54,832 nucleotides of DNA from Oscillatoriales cyanobacterium PMM_0080 (GTDB taxonomy: Bacteria > Cyanobacteriota > Cyanobacteriia > Cyanobacteriales > Microcoleaceae), in contig CASBQF010000092.1 of NCBI GenBank assembly GCA_949127775.1, positions 1 through 54,832 on the forward strand, in the 5' to 3' direction. The notes under the pieces were generated by a model that did not search any database, was not told where the DNA came from, and saw only the letters and a program-made list of their open reading frames with translations. Shown here in pieces: positions 33,522 through 44,938 of this stretch (position 1 is its first letter; each line of letters opens with the position of its first letter). The position numbers were made by a program, and so were the translations under genes.

Positions 33522-35348
33522 CTAAAAATCGCCGTAACTACTAATAGCAGACTGCAACCTCCCAAGAACTTCATCAACTGAAATCGACCCCAACTCTCCA
33601 GAAGCACGAGTCCGAATATTCAAACTATTCGCCTCAATCTCCTTAGCTCCCACAACACACATCACCGGAATTTTATCCTTCTCAGCATTGCGAATTAGCT
33701 TACCCAAACGCTCGCTACTCTCAACTTCCGCGCGAATATTCAGCGCCTTCATCCTGGCTTCTACTTCCTTAGCAAACGGCAAGAACTCTTCGCTAACAGG
33801 CAACAATCGCACCTGAATCGGCGCTAACCATATCGGGAAATCACCCGCGTACTGTTCGATCAAAATTCCGATTAAACGCTCCAAAGAACCGAAAGGAGCG
33901 CGGTGAATCATCACCGGACGCTTACGCGTGCCATCTTCAGCGACGTATTCCAAATCAAAACGTTCAGGTAAATTATAGTCAACCTGAACAGTTCCCAATT
34001 GCCATTCTCTATCCAACACATCTTGGAAAATGAAATCGAGTTTCGGGCCGTAAAAAGCTGCTTCCCCAATTCCCTCAAAATAATTCATTCCCAAACTTTC
34101 CACCGCGCGGCGAATCGCACCTTGAGATTTTTCCCAAGCTTCATCGGAACCGATGTATTTTTCTAAATTGTTCGGATCGCGGAAACTCAAACGCGCCTTA
34201 AAGTTTTTCAGTTGCAAACTCTTGAATACTGACAGAATCAAATCCACCACACTCAAAAATTCTGCATCCAACTGTTCCGGCGTGACAAATAAGTGGGAAT
34301 CATCCACCGTAAAGCCGCGAACTCTGGTTAAACCGCCCAATTCTCCCGATTGTTCGTAGCGATAAACTGTGCCGAATTCCGCTAAGCGCATCGGCAATTC
34401 CCGATAGGAACGCAGTTCACTTTTGTAAATTTGAATGTGAAAAGGACAGTTCATCGGTTTCATCACAAAACCCTGTTCATTTGCTGCTGCTTCCTCATCC
34501 TCTGCCATCAGCGGAAACATATCTTCTTTGTATTTCTGCCAATGTCCAGAAATTTTGAACAAATCAACTCTGGCAATGTGGGGAGTCACAACTTGTAAAT
34601 AGCCGCGCTTGATTTGTTCTTGTTTCAAGAAATCTTCTAAAATACTTCTCAAAATTGTGCCTTTGGGTGTCCACAAAGGTAAACCGGGGCCCACCGCATC
34701 GGCAAAAATAAACAAGCCTAATTCTTTGCCTAGTTTGCGATGATCTCGCCTTAAGGCTTCTTCTTTGCGGTGTTTGTAGGCGGCTAATTGTTCGGGAGTC
34801 TCCCAAGCTGTGCCGTAAATTCGCTGCAATTGAGCTTTGGTTTCGTCACCACGCCAGTAGGCGCCGGCGAGACTCTCTAGCTCGATCGCCCTGCCATTGA
34901 TTTCACTGGTATTATCCAAATGGGGCCCAGCGCACAAATCCCACCATTCGTCACCCAAATGGTAAAGAGTAATCGGTGCGATTAAACCTGCCAAAATTTC
35001 TAATTTGTAAGGTTCGTTAATCTCCTTGATTCGGCGCTCAGCTTCCTCGCGGCTGACTTCTTCGCGAATTACAGGCAATTTGCGGTTGATGATTTTGATC
35101 ATTTCTTTTTTAATTGCCTTGAGATCCTTTTCAGTAAAAGGTTCTGGACAATCAAAATCGTAATAGAAACCGTTTTCAATCCAAGGGCCAATTGTGACTT
35201 GGGCCTTGGGGAATAACTTTTGTACCGCCATCGCCATAACGTGAGATGTGGTGTGACGAATTTTTTTTAGTTGTTCCGACTCACTCGTGCGGGGCAACTC
35301 AATCTTAACGGACTCTTCTGGAGCGGAAATGGATTCTGAGCTAGACAT
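33522..35348 (-). CDS. thrS: Threonyl-tRNA synthetase
   Basis: 608 residues from the ATG at 35348; the frame is open to a TTG at 35363. It charges tRNA-Thr. The editing domain comes first (RHTTSHVMAMAVQKLFPKAQ, then DEWWDLCAGPHLDNTSEI), followed by the class II catalytic core with zinc ligands in MKPMNCPFHI, DDSHLF and MIHRAPFGSLERL, and the C-terminal anticodon-binding domain (LAPIQVRLLPVSEEF; RAEVESSERLGKLIRNAEKDK). The N-terminal TGS domain found in the 640-residue E. coli enzyme is absent, as in other cyanobacterial ThrS. The upstream gap holds a long inverted repeat; I see no T-box-like leader. Confidence 0.96.
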   Translation of the reverse strand: MSSSESISAPEESVKIELPRTSESEQLKKIRHTTSHVMAMAVQKLFPKAQVTIGPWIENGFYYDFDCPEPFTEKDLKAIKKEMIKIINRKLPVIREEVSREEAERRIKEINEPYKLEILAGLIAPITLYHLGDEWWDLCAGPHLDNTSEINGRAIELESLAGAYWRGDETKAQLQRIYGTAWETPEQLAAYKHRKEEALRRDHRKLGKELGLFIFADAVGPGLPLWTPKGTILRSILEDFLKQEQIKRGYLQVVTPHIARVDLFKISGHWQKYKEDMFPLMAEDEEAAANEQGFVMKPMNCPFHIQIYKSELRSYRELPMRLAEFGTVYRYEQSGELGGLTRVRGFTVDDSHLFVTPEQLDAEFLSVVDLILSVFKSLQLKNFKARLSFRDPNNLEKYIGSDEAWEKSQGAIRRAVESLGMNYFEGIGEAAFYGPKLDFIFQDVLDREWQLGTVQVDYNLPERFDLEYVAEDGTRKRPVMIHRAPFGSLERLIGILIEQYAGDFPIWLAPIQVRLLPVSEEFLPFAKEVEARMKALNIRAEVESSERLGKLIRNAEKDKIPVMCVVGAKEIEANSLNIRTRASGELGSISVDEVLGRLQSAISSYGDF

Positions 35349-35446
35349 CGGCTGATTTAGCAATTAATGAGAGTTGCAGTTGCTTCCATCTTACTCAGAA
35401 TGGGACGGCAACCGCCGACTTCCGGCTGCGGGACTACAATCTAACC

Positions 35447-35515
35447 GTAGGGTGCGTCAGCGGGGCAAAGTCTTGAGTCTGGGCCCGTCATATTCAGCCC
35501 GCTGACGCACCCTAC
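35447..35515. repeat. Inverted repeat with perfect 18-bp arms
   Basis: GTAGGGTGCGTCAGCGGG and CCCGCTGACGCACCCTAC are separated by 33 bp. It lies between thrS and the divergent DUF2605 gene. The total of 69 bp and the GTAGGG/CCCTAC ends resemble family C elements. Confidence 0.85.
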
Positions 35516-35652
35516 AAGAGCTGCTGACACGGTTAAGTTTATGCACACTCACCTACTAATTGTTGTTAAATCGTTGAATTTTTGTTATAATTATGTTACA
35601 AATTGTAAAGAGTGTCTAAGATTAAAATAAATAAATAACCCAGTTTTAATCC

Positions 35653-35982
35653 ATGCTTAATTCCAACTTGCCCGAATCAGAATTGCTCAAAGCGTTACTG
35701 GAACCGCTATTAGAGGATTTTAATTACTGGTTCGATCGATCGACTAAACTTTTGGAAACTGAGGAAATTCATTTTCTGAGCAGGGAAGATCAATCTGACT
35801 TACTGGCGCGAGTCAAGCAGGCTCAGCTAGAAGTAGCGGCTGCTAAAGCTCTATTTCAAGCAACCGGAGGTCAAGTTGCAATTGAAACCGCAGCACTGAT
35901 GCCGTGGCACAGACTGCTCGCCGAATGCTGGCAAGTATCGGCGCGCTTTCGATCGTTGCAGTCGGCTCCCCCTGGAAAATAA
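35653..35982 (+). CDS. DUF2605 protein
   Basis: 109 residues, soluble and alpha-helical: LLEPLLEDFNYWFDRSTKLL, FLSREDQSDLLARVKQAQLE and MPWHRLLAECWQVSARFRS. I recognise the cyanobacterial DUF2605 family, usually adjacent to DUF2973 as here. The function is unknown. The start is ATG and no strong ribosome-binding site is visible. Confidence 0.85.
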   Translation: MLNSNLPESELLKALLEPLLEDFNYWFDRSTKLLETEEIHFLSREDQSDLLARVKQAQLEVAAAKALFQATGGQVAIETAALMPWHRLLAECWQVSARFRSLQSAPPGK

Positions 35983-36135
35983 AAAGGCAAGTTCAAGTTA
36001 AACGCACAGTCTGATCCTAAACAGGAAATGTCGTGGCTCACTTGACAACCTCAAAAAAATTTCCAGTTAATAAGTCATTACTTGCTGAAACACATCTGTA
36101 AATTGCTGTGGCTGTTTAGCCCGGAGGAGAAAATA

Positions 36136-36447
36136 ATGTTGCATTTGCTTTATATTTTAGCTTTTACCGTTCTGGCTTTTCTGGCCGTCGGGAACTTAAT
36201 CCGCAGTCTAGTCACAGTAGGTATGGAGTCCCAGCGCCCTCAACAGTTCAGGGGAAATAATCGCTACGCATCCTATTCTCGCTCTCAGGCTGTACCCCAT
36301 CCAGAACTTTTGGATGAATACGGAAACATTGTTAACGAACCCCTGCTAGTGATGCGTTCGCTGACTGTCCAAGACGCCCGCGAACAATTGGATGCTCTCT
36401 ACAAATCATCTCCCGGCGGCAGCGACGAAGGTGGCGAACTGGCCTGA
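36136..36447 (+). CDS. DUF2973 membrane-anchored protein
   Basis: 103 residues: an N-terminal membrane helix (MLHLLYILAFTVLAFLAVGN), then a soluble tail with HPELLDEYGNIVNEPLLVMR and SLTVQDAREQLDALYKSSPG, typical of cyanobacterial DUF2973. The ATG at 36136 has GGAGGAG nine bases upstream, so the longer frame from 36082 is not needed. It is probably co-transcribed with the DUF2605 gene 153 bp before it. The function is unknown. Confidence 0.88.
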   Translation: MLHLLYILAFTVLAFLAVGNLIRSLVTVGMESQRPQQFRGNNRYASYSRSQAVPHPELLDEYGNIVNEPLLVMRSLTVQDAREQLDALYKSSPGGSDEGGELA

Positions 36448-36628
36448 TTCGATCGCATTCCCAGCATTTATACTCAGGGGCGATCGCCCTGAAAAAAATA
36501 ATTGGCCGTTAGTTTATCGCTAACTGCCAATTTGTAGTTAATTTTGAGAGATACTAAGAAGGGATCGATCAAAAACTTTTGTCGATCGCTCCCGTTTTGT
36601 CATCGGCAAAAATGCACGCTTAAGGCTA

Positions 36629-36832
36629 GTTGACATACTCACCGCACTTTTAGGGCGGTGATTCCCAAATATCACTATTTGGGTTCCTGTTGTCACGAGC
36701 AACTGCCTCCACCGACTCGTAGGGTTTTCCGGTCTTACGCTTGCTCCACAGGCTTTGGCTTTCGCCTCCCGCAAGCCCTGCGGTACATGAATTAGCATAC
36801 ACTAACTAAAGTCCCCCTAAAAGGGGGAGGTT
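36629..36832 (-). mobile_element. Internally deleted IS200/IS605-type element
   Basis: On the minus strand the element begins near the hairpin TCCCCCTTTTAGGGGGA (36812-36828) and ends near CACCGCCCTAAAAGTGCGGTG (36640-36660), the subterminal palindromes expected of this group. Between them a short frame from an ATG at 36798 runs MLIHVPQGLREAKAKACGAS then VRPENP, the ending of a cyanobacterial TnpB protein (GASVRP is its recognisable tail). Only a few N-terminal codons remain ahead of this tail, so almost all of tnpB, and any tnpA, has been lost. At about 200 bp it could be moved only by a transposase acting in trans. Confidence 0.75.
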
Positions 36833-36848
36833 TCAGACCCTTTTTTAG

Positions 36849-38840
36849 ATGATCGTTCCTATTTCATTACTGGCAGAACTCCTGCAAGCTTTGCCCCAAC
36901 TGCGGGCACAGATTTATTTCAAATCTTCCATGACGGCGCTATCTCACGCGATGGAAGACTTGGTTTTGGCGGGTTCCGACGAGGAACCGCTGGTGATTGC
37001 CAGCTTTCAACATGAGCGATTCTACCGCGAGGAAGCTCACCGCTACCGACGAATTGCCGATCGAACCTCTCAGGTATACGTGCTATCAGCACCGGAAACT
37101 GAGTTCAAAAATTCCTCGGAATCTCACGAAACAGTCGCGTTTGCACCGGAGGACGCACTAAGTAAAGAGTGGCATTTAGTGGTTCTGGGCCAACACTACT
37201 CAACTTGTCTGATTTGTCATGAAAAAATTGTGCCGATCGACCACCAGGACGATCGCGATCCACTATTGATCGATCAAGCTCGTAGATTTGAGGGAATTTG
37301 GACGTTTGATCGCGAGGTAAGCTGCAAAGCTGCCGAATTGTTGCTCGATAAAATTCTCAAATATCGCCCGGAATTGGCAGAAAAGATCGATCGAGCGCGA
37401 ACAACCTACAATCTTGCCAAAATCAAAAAAACGCGAAAATCCAGCGCTTCCAAATCCGCAAAACCCGACAAAAATGCGGCAAAAGACTCAAAGATTCCCA
37501 ATCCCAAATTGAGCGACGCTTTTGCTGAACGCTTAGTAACCTACTTGCAATCAGGCCAGCACAAACTGCTCAGAGCATACGCCGCGATCGCCGCCCAGGA
37601 ACGCAAAGAACGCCTGATCAACCTCATTACCACGGCAATGCGGCGCTCTCTTAACCCGCAAGAAATTGTCGAAGTCGCAGTCCAAGAACTGGGAACAGCC
37701 CTGTCAGCAAGTCGCTGTTTAATTTATCGGTGCAAAGCCGCAGATATTGCAGCTAAAATCGATCGCGAATTCTTGCGTCCAGGCACCAATTCCTTGCTCG
37801 ATCAGACTTGGCAGTTGCAGAAAAATCCCATATTCCGCGACGCGGTGACACGGCAAGAGCGAGTTTATATCCAAGAGACAGCACAAGACCCGCTGATTGT
37901 CAATACAAAATCCCTGGCAGAAACTGTCAAAAATTGGCAGATTGTCTCTTGGTTAATGGTGCCGGTGCTTTATCAGGGGCGGGTGTTGGGCATGGTGGAA
38001 ATGCACCAATGCCGATCGGCTTCGCCTTGGGAAGAAGACGAAATTGCTCTCGTAGAGGCGATCGCCACCCAACTCGGAGCAGCCTTAATTCAAGCCGAAA
38101 CCTACGCTAATTTAGAAGAACTAAATCAACAATTAGAAGCATTAGACCGCACTCGCAGCAATCTAATCGCCATCACTGGACACGAACTCCGCACTCCACT
38201 TTCGACAATTCAAGTATGTCTAGAAAGTCTGAACTCCGAGCCAGATATGCCCCAAGAATTGCGGCAAATCATGTTAGAGACAGCCCTCGGTGATGCCGAT
38301 CGAATGCGGAAACTCGTGCAGGATTTCTTAACACTTTCTCATTTAGAAAGCGGGCGAGTTAAATGGAATGTTGAATCGTTGACACTGCAAGAATGCGTTG
38401 ATTTGGCTCTCAGCAGCGTGCGATCGCGCCGTGTGGTCGATCGACAGTTGCCGAAAATTATCGCCGAAGTATCCGCAGAATTGCCTCTAGTGGAAGCTGA
38501 CGGCGAGTGGTTGGTGGAGGTACTGTCCAAACTGCTAGACAACGCTTGCAAATTCACCACACCCCAGGGAACCGTGACTATAAGAGCGAAATGCAACGGT
38601 TCTCGGATGGTGGAAGTCCTCGTAACTGATACGGGGAGGGGCATAGAGGCTAGTAGTTTAAAAATAGTGTTCGATCGATTTTATCAAGAAGAAGGATCGC
38701 TGCGGCGCAGCGCCGGCGGTACCGGTTTGGGATTAGCAATATGCAAGCAGATTGTCACTGGCTGGGGCGGCAACATTTGGGCAGATTCCGCAGGAAAAGA
38801 TCGAGGAAGTGAATTTCATTTTACGATTCCGATTGTTTAG
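36849..38840 (+). CDS. DICT-GAF sensor histidine kinase
   Basis: 663 residues, no membrane helix. Residues about 1-165 form a DICT domain (SHAMEDLVL, ASFQHERFYREEAHRYRRIA, VVLGQHYSTCLICHEK), a sensor linked in other proteins to two-component systems and diguanylate cyclases. A basic linker (about 195-225, KKTRKSSASKSAKPDKN) leads to GAF (about 257-417), HisKA with ITGHELRTPLSTIQ (His445) and HATPase ([28 protein letters not shown]). No receiver is attached and no response regulator gene is adjacent. The ATG at 36849 follows the IS remnant by about 17 bp, so the promoter may lie within or be separated by the element. The signal sensed is unknown. Confidence 0.9.
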   Translation: MIVPISLLAELLQALPQLRAQIYFKSSMTALSHAMEDLVLAGSDEEPLVIASFQHERFYREEAHRYRRIADRTSQVYVLSAPETEFKNSSESHETVAFAPEDALSKEWHLVVLGQHYSTCLICHEKIVPIDHQDDRDPLLIDQARRFEGIWTFDREVSCKAAELLLDKILKYRPELAEKIDRARTTYNLAKIKKTRKSSASKSAKPDKNAAKDSKIPNPKLSDAFAERLVTYLQSGQHKLLRAYAAIAAQERKERLINLITTAMRRSLNPQEIVEVAVQELGTALSASRCLIYRCKAADIAAKIDREFLRPGTNSLLDQTWQLQKNPIFRDAVTRQERVYIQETAQDPLIVNTKSLAETVKNWQIVSWLMVPVLYQGRVLGMVEMHQCRSASPWEEDEIALVEAIATQLGAALIQAETYANLEELNQQLEALDRTRSNLIAITGHELRTPLSTIQVCLESLNSEPDMPQELRQIMLETALGDADRMRKLVQDFLTLSHLESGRVKWNVESLTLQECVDLALSSVRSRRVVDRQLPKIIAEVSAELPLVEADGEWLVEVLSKLLDNACKFTTPQGTVTIRAKCNGSRMVEVLVTDTGRGIEASSLKIVFDRFYQEEGSLRRSAGGTGLGLAICKQIVTGWGGNIWADSAGKDRGSEFHFTIPIV

Positions 38841-38894
38841 AAGACCGGGCCGTTAAAATTGCGTTATTTTCTTTACACCCTCGCTAGGAGAGGA

Positions 38895-38985
38895 CATCGT
38901 TTGTGTAGACCCGGTTTCAACCGCTATCTGATCTTCAACCTGCGGAGGCAGGTTTCGTTTGTGTAGACGCGGTTTCAACCGCCGT
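38895..38985. repeat. Two copies of the GTGTAGACGCGG hairpin unit
   Basis: TTTGTGTAGAC(C/G)CGGTTTCAAC occurs twice about 57 bp apart, and AACCTGCGGAGGCAGGTT lies between. The same unit occurs at 28352-28378. Confidence 0.75.
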
Positions 38986-39055
38986 CTTATCTGAAGAGAA
39001 AAATTTTTAACTCATTAGAACAAATAACCAATAACCAATAACAAGTAACCAGTAA

Positions 39056-42000
39056 TTACATCGGAATACAAATTGCAAACTCTGTCCCACCTTCTAGCGA
39101 AGACAAACATTCCAAAGTTCCCCCATGTATTTCGGTTACTATCTGATGGCAAATAGACAGTCCCAATCCCGTACCCTTGCCTTCTGCTTTTGTTGTAAAA
39201 AAGGGCGTAAACAATTTTTCTCGAACTGATTCTGGCATTCCCAGCCCGCTATCAGCAATCTGAATCACAATCGTGTCGATGATTTCCGGTTGTTCCTGGC
39301 AAACGCCCACCGTAGAAATTGTAATTGTATTCGGATTTTGTTCAATTTCTGCGTAGGTTTTGCCCGCGTTAGACTCTTCCAAAGCATCGATCGCATTAGC
39401 AATCAAATTCATAAATACTTGATTGATTTGCCCCGGATGGCATTTTAATGTTGGCAAATCGCCGTAATTTTTAATAATTTTAATGGCAGGTCTGTTGTGC
39501 TTAGCCTTGAGGCGGTGAGACAAAATCATTAAAGTAGTTTCAATACCTTCGTGGATGTCAACGGCTCTTTTTTCAATACTGTCGCTACGGGAATAGTTCC
39601 GCAGAGACTGCATAATGTCGCGGATGCGATCGATTCCCATCTTCATCGACGCCGTAGTTTTGGGCAAGTCGGCTAATAGATATTCTAGATCGATCGATGT
39701 AATTTCCTCCTCAATTTCGGCTCCCGGTTTGGGAAATTTTTCTTGATAAAGATTCACCAACTTAATTATATCAGCAATATATTCTTGAACGTGGTGTAAG
39801 TTCCCAGAAATAAAGCCAATAGGATTGTTCACTTCGTGAGCAACTCCAGCAACCATTTGTCCGAGTTGCGAGATTTTTTCAGTTTGAACTAATTGTGCTT
39901 GAGTTTGTTGCAGTTCGATCAGTATGGTTTCTAAATTTTCAGCTTTCTCTCTCAGTTTAGATTCTGATGTTTGTAGAGCTTGTTCCACTGCTTTGCGCTG
40001 GCTGATATCGCGACTAATTGATAAAGCATGGGGTTTCCCTTTGTGTTCAAAAAGCTTGGCTCTGATCTCAATGTCAAATTGTGTATCGTCTTTTCGCAGC
40101 ACCACAGATTCACAATGAAATTCTTGCCGCAAGGTGACGGTTGTCATAAACTCGTCGAATAAATTTAGGTACTTTGGGTGCATGACTTCAAGGGGACTTA
40201 ATCTCAAGAATTCCTCCACAGAATAACCATACATTTCGCACACTACGGGGTTTGCTGCCACGAATTTTCCGGTTTCCAAATCTACTAAGGTAAGTCCGTC
40301 GGCTACACTCTCAAAAATAGTGCGGTACTCCTCTTCTTTTTGGGCGAGTTCGACTTGAGATTTTTGTAAATTTTCTAGGGATTCAGCTAACAGACGAGAT
40401 TTATCTTGTTCGCTAGCGTAGAAACGGGCATTTGCAATGGCAATTGCTGCTTGTGCAGTCAACATTTCTAACAGTATCAAACCTTCGTGAGTGAAGGCTC
40501 CAGCCACGAAGTTATTTTCTAAATAAACTATACCGATTGACTTCCCTTGATAGACCATTGGCGCGCACAAAACTGACTTCGGTTGATAATTTTGAATGTA
40601 ACTATCGAATTGGTAAAGTGTTTCTTGAGTTGCATCGCTCAGCACCAGCGATTCCTGGGTTCTCGCCACGTAATTGATGATAGAAAGAGGCACTTGGCAG
40701 TTCTTTTTAACTGGCTGCAATTCTTCAAATATTGCATAATCTTGCTGGTCACTATCCGAGACTTCAACGAACAAGTAACCGTCTCGTTCTAAAAGAATAC
40801 ACCCGCTTTGCGCGCCAGCATTTTCTAAAATAATGTGCAGCAGTTTTTTTAACAATTTTTCTAAGACGATTTCGCTAGAAATTGCCTGAGAGGCTTTGAT
40901 TACTGTTCTCAAATCAAAGATATTGGCATCAGCGGCTGTACTCGCAGTTGTGGTTATCGGTATCTGATTGTCGCTAATTTTGTTAAACCAATCGGGATAA
41001 GATTGTTCTAGTTGATGAACCTTGGCAGTTGCACCCCACTCGATATAGCAAAAGCGGGCATCATTGAGATAAATCTTGGCGAGATTGTAACGATTTTGTG
41101 CTAGATAAAATCGGGAAGCTAATTCATTGGCTAGGGCAGCATTTTGGACGAAGCCATTTTTGAGCGCAGAGGCGATCGCCCAATCGTAATGTTTTGCTGC
41201 TGTATAGCTGTCTCCTGACAGCCTCGCGACTTCTGCTTGAATTAATGAATATTTGTGCAGGTAGTTAGCTGGACAGTGTTCTGCCAAATCTCGAAACTTT
41301 TCCAGACTAATATTTAGCTGTTTTCGGTAGAGTTTGGACTCGATATCATTGGCTTTTGTGCAAGCAGCAGCTAGGGCGATCGCGTGATGGAACTGAAAAA
41401 CTGGGTTGACAAAATGACCGGCACCCCCTTTTAAAAATTCCGCGCCTTTCAGAGCATACTCTAAGGCCAAATCGACCTCGCCAAACCAATTAGCAACGGT
41501 CAGCTTGTAAAGATAGATGACAAAAGCAGTGGTAAGATCGGCGCTGGTTTGAGCAAATTCTAAAAGCTGGTGTTCGTCGATGAAGATTTCAGGCTCTAGG
41601 CTGATTTCTGGTGGGCTGGTGAGTTGGGCGATCGCATTTTTGGTCAGCAGGTGATAAGCTAGCATATTGCGATCGACCTTTGAGAGTACGGGAATAAACT
41701 TATCCGCAATTTCTGTAGCTTTGGGCAAAGATGCGTTCCCAAAAAAGCAGATCCACAGATAATTAATCGAAGCATATCCCGACCATTGATAAGCACCTAT
41801 TTCTAAGCTGCTATTAAAAGCTTTTAGCATAAAAGGTTTGCACTCATCGATATATTTGATGTAATGCAAAGTCAAAGCGCCCCACATATGGAAAATACAA
41901 TAGCCTAACTCTTTATTTTCGCAGCGCTCGTAGAGATTCAGCGAGAGTTCTCCGGCGGCGCAACCAGCCTTGATTTCGCGATATTTGTTGACCAAAGTAA

Positions 42001-44938
42001 ACGCATATAAACTGTAACCAAAGGCGGAAAGTTGCGAATTGCCGTATTGAATACTCGTCTGCACAAACTTCATCGCGCAGAGATATTGAGCGTTGGGACT
42101 GGTAAAATAGGCGATCGGGAAAAGTTCTTTCAAAATCCGATGGGCTGCGAGTTGTAGCGGATCGGTAAGTTCTGGTAAATCTGCTAATTTATCGATCGAG
42201 CCGCCAATCATCGCCTTCGTTTTGGCTAATTCACTGGCTAAAAAGTCATCATCAGGGTATGGTTCAATCTCAATCCCCAAATTGTTTAATATGTCAATCC
42301 CTAATTTATAAGCGGCAGATAAATCATTCTTCATCCGCAGACAAGTTATTTTAAATTCAACAATATAAGACTGTTCTAACAAAGTCTGAGTTTGGGGCAG
42401 AATCATGTCAAAAATTACTAAAGCTGCATCATTCCTGCCATTCAAATATTCCGCTTCACCCAGTTCTAAATTTAGCGCCAAACTCAAGGTATAATTATCT
42501 TGCCAACTTGACATCGACAAACAGTCACACCCAGCTTGAAAAAAAGTAAGCGCATCTACAAAAGCCGAAGCAGCTTTGGCAGTTTTCCCTGCTTGTAAAT
42601 TTAATTTTGCTAATTCATAAAGTTCTTCAGGATTAGCAATCAATTCGCGACCAAAGTTCAAGTGATTGACAATATCAAAAATCTGTGATTGACGTTCAGC
42701 TTCGCTGCTTTCTTGCAACAACAAACGTCCCAGTTTCCAGTGCATGGATTGTTTTTGCGAGTCAGAAATCATCAGATAAGCGGCTTGTTGAACCCGATCG
42801 TGCAAAAACTTATACTGCACTTGGCCAGCTATTTTACCTAATTTTTCTAATTCCTGCTGCTCAAATACTTGAGGTACTCGATAAGCACCGTCTACAGGCA
42901 AAATCAACCCTACTTCCAGCGCTTCCCACAAACTTTGTGCTGTTTTAGTTAAAGATTGTTCATTCAATACTGACAATATATCAAGACTAAATTGGTGATC
43001 TATACAGGCAGCCAACTGTAAAATCTTCTGAGTAGCGCCGGACAAATGTTGAATTTTTTTCACCATTAAATCTACCACATTCTCGGAAATATCCTGCTGC
43101 TTAATTTGTTGGATATCCCACTCCCACGCGGCAAAACTTACGTTAAATGTTAGCAGTTTTTCTTGGTGTAACGAGTTTAATAGCTGCTTGAGAAAGAATG
43201 GATTGCCGTGAGTTTTTTCTAGCAGCAATTTTGCCAAGGATGCCGCTTTTCTAGGACAACAGTTTAAGCTGTCAGCAACTAATCGAGTTACATCAGAAAT
43301 TGCTAAGGGTTTTAGCTCAATATTTGCGATCGAAATTCCTGTTGCCCGAATTGCCTCATTGGCGAGCATGAAGGGATGCGTAGGGATGACCTCATTATCT
43401 CGATAAGCAAGAATAAGTAGCAAGTAGGGAGTTTTTTCGATGCAATTTTGTTGGTACAAATTGACTGTTGCAGCATCTATCCACTGGCAGTCATCGATAA
43501 ACATTACCAATGGATGTTCGACAGTGGCAATTGCTTGGATGAACTGCTGCATCACTCGACAGAATCGCTTTTGAGATTCAATAGCACTGAGTTCGGGCAC
43601 GTCTGGCTGCTCCCCTAAAATCAACTCTAATTCCGGGATGGCATCGATCGCAATTTGGGCATTTTTCTGCAAAGCTTTTAGTAGTGTTTGTCGCCATGCT
43701 GCTAGCTGAGTTGGGCTTTCCATTAAAATTTGCTGCACAAAACTGCGCATAGCTTGAATGAAACAAGCGTAGGGAACATTGCGCTTAAATTGGTCGAATT
43801 TCCCGGAGATTAAATAGCCACGCTGCTGCGTTATATTGCGGACAATTTCCTGCACTAATACTGATTTGCCGAGGCCGGAGTAGCCACCGATCAGGGCAAT
43901 TTCACCGCTGCCTTTGGTGACTAGATCGAACACTTCTAATAGTTTGGCTATTTGCGTTTCTCGTCCGTATAGTTTCTGAGGAATTGACAACTGACTCAGG
44001 GTATCTAGTTGTCCGGGGATCAAGTTAGAAATTGTACCTAACTTCTCAATTTGATTTTGGCATAGTTCTAAATCTGCTAACAATCCTGTAGCACTTTGAT
44101 ATCTATCTTCGGCATTTTTTGCCATAAGTTTTGCCACAATCTGGGTCAAAACTGGGGGAACTTGTGGATTTAATTGTTGCAGGGGAGGAGGTTGCTTGGC
44201 GATGTGACAGTGTACCATTTCTAATGGATCGCTGGTGGTAAATGGTAATTGTCCTGTCAGCAGTTCGTAAAAGGTGACACCGAGAGAGTAGAAATCGCTG
44301 CGGTAGTCTAAATGGCGGTTCATCCGCCCGGTTTGTTCGGGCGACATATATGCTAGAGTTCCTTCTAGGCGATCGGGATTTTTTAAGTCTGGTTGTTCTT
44401 TTCTTAACCGGGAAGCGATGCTAAAATCAGCAATTTTTACTTGCTTTATTTGGGGATTTATGATAATATTATGTGGTTTGATGTCTTTGTGAATAATCTG
44501 ATTTTGATGCAGGAATACTAAGGCTTTTGTCAATGGTATGACTGTATTAAAAAAATCGGCAATTGATAATTGGTAATTGGTAGCCGTCGCTGGTAGATGA
44601 TCTGTTTCTGGAGTGGCGAACTGTTGTTGATTTCCTAGGGTGTTCATCCATTGTTTCAGGGATACCCCTCCGATATCTTCTAATACTAATACTAAATGAT
44701 TTTGATGAGTTTCGAGTCGATAGACTTTGATGATATACTGAGAGTCGAGATGTTCGGTGATTTGATATTCGTGTTTAAAACTGGCAACCTGTTCGAGGCT
44801 GGGACAGTCGGTGTTTAAAATTTTGAGAATGACTAACTGTTGGTCTGCTGTCGATATTGCCCGATAAATAAGTGTGTTATTTGTTTGGTGAATCAGTTCT
44901 TGTAAGTCGTAACCAGAAATTCCTGCAACTGACAGCAT
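39056..44938 (-). CDS. Ser/Thr kinase-ATPase-GAF-PAS histidine kinase
   Basis: About 1960 residues from the ATG at 44938 (GGGGA nine bases upstream). In order: Ser/Thr kinase (about 8-265; HKDIKPHN with Asp152, ADFSIAS where DFG is usual, [10 protein letters not shown]), AAA-type ATPase (about 330-520; [11 protein letters not shown] with Lys358, [10 protein letters not shown]), a long helical region (about 600-1330), GAF (about 1345-1505), PAS (about 1530-1655), HisKA with [13 protein letters not shown] (His1701) and HATPase ([13 protein letters not shown]). The architecture is the HstK type known from Anabaena. The DFS variant is usual in this group as far as I recall. [10 protein letters not shown] stretch in the kinase domain is coded by ATTACCAATTATC repeat sequence (about 44562-44585). 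No response regulator is adjacent. Confidence 0.93.
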   Translation of the reverse strand: MLSVAGISGYDLQELIHQTNNTLIYRAISTADQQLVILKILNTDCPSLEQVASFKHEYQITEHLDSQYIIKVYRLETHQNHLVLVLEDIGGVSLKQWMNTLGNQQQFATPETDHLPATATNYQLSIADFFNTVIPLTKALVFLHQNQIIHKDIKPHNIIINPQIKQVKIADFSIASRLRKEQPDLKNPDRLEGTLAYMSPEQTGRMNRHLDYRSDFYSLGVTFYELLTGQLPFTTSDPLEMVHCHIAKQPPPLQQLNPQVPPVLTQIVAKLMAKNAEDRYQSATGLLADLELCQNQIEKLGTISNLIPGQLDTLSQLSIPQKLYGRETQIAKLLEVFDLVTKGSGEIALIGGYSGLGKSVLVQEIVRNITQQRGYLISGKFDQFKRNVPYACFIQAMRSFVQQILMESPTQLAAWRQTLLKALQKNAQIAIDAIPELELILGEQPDVPELSAIESQKRFCRVMQQFIQAIATVEHPLVMFIDDCQWIDAATVNLYQQNCIEKTPYLLLILAYRDNEVIPTHPFMLANEAIRATGISIANIELKPLAISDVTRLVADSLNCCPRKAASLAKLLLEKTHGNPFFLKQLLNSLHQEKLLTFNVSFAAWEWDIQQIKQQDISENVVDLMVKKIQHLSGATQKILQLAACIDHQFSLDILSVLNEQSLTKTAQSLWEALEVGLILPVDGAYRVPQVFEQQELEKLGKIAGQVQYKFLHDRVQQAAYLMISDSQKQSMHWKLGRLLLQESSEAERQSQIFDIVNHLNFGRELIANPEELYELAKLNLQAGKTAKAASAFVDALTFFQAGCDCLSMSSWQDNYTLSLALNLELGEAEYLNGRNDAALVIFDMILPQTQTLLEQSYIVEFKITCLRMKNDLSAAYKLGIDILNNLGIEIEPYPDDDFLASELAKTKAMIGGSIDKLADLPELTDPLQLAAHRILKELFPIAYFTSPNAQYLCAMKFVQTSIQYGNSQLSAFGYSLYAFTLVNKYREIKAGCAAGELSLNLYERCENKELGYCIFHMWGALTLHYIKYIDECKPFMLKAFNSSLEIGAYQWSGYASINYLWICFFGNASLPKATEIADKFIPVLSKVDRNMLAYHLLTKNAIAQLTSPPEISLEPEIFIDEHQLLEFAQTSADLTTAFVIYLYKLTVANWFGEVDLALEYALKGAEFLKGGAGHFVNPVFQFHHAIALAAACTKANDIESKLYRKQLNISLEKFRDLAEHCPANYLHKYSLIQAEVARLSGDSYTAAKHYDWAIASALKNGFVQNAALANELASRFYLAQNRYNLAKIYLNDARFCYIEWGATAKVHQLEQSYPDWFNKISDNQIPITTTASTAADANIFDLRTVIKASQAISSEIVLEKLLKKLLHIILENAGAQSGCILLERDGYLFVEVSDSDQQDYAIFEELQPVKKNCQVPLSIINYVARTQESLVLSDATQETLYQFDSYIQNYQPKSVLCAPMVYQGKSIGIVYLENNFVAGAFTHEGLILLEMLTAQAAIAIANARFYASEQDKSRLLAESLENLQKSQVELAQKEEEYRTIFESVADGLTLVDLETGKFVAANPVVCEMYGYSVEEFLRLSPLEVMHPKYLNLFDEFMTTVTLRQEFHCESVVLRKDDTQFDIEIRAKLFEHKGKPHALSISRDISQRKAVEQALQTSESKLREKAENLETILIELQQTQAQLVQTEKISQLGQMVAGVAHEVNNPIGFISGNLHHVQEYIADIIKLVNLYQEKFPKPGAEIEEEITSIDLEYLLADLPKTTASMKMGIDRIRDIMQSLRNYSRSDSIEKRAVDIHEGIETTLMILSHRLKAKHNRPAIKIIKNYGDLPTLKCHPGQINQVFMNLIANAIDALEESNAGKTYAEIEQNPNTITISTVGVCQEQPEIIDTIVIQIADSGLGMPESVREKLFTPFFTTKAEGKGTGLGLSICHQIVTEIHGGTLECLSSLEGGTEFAICIPM

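Noticed and set aside
39056-44938. Kinase domain inactive because DFG reads DFS
   Set aside because: The catalytic HKDIKPHN and the DF aspartate are present, and this variant occurs in related cyanobacterial fusion kinases, so loss of activity cannot be claimed.
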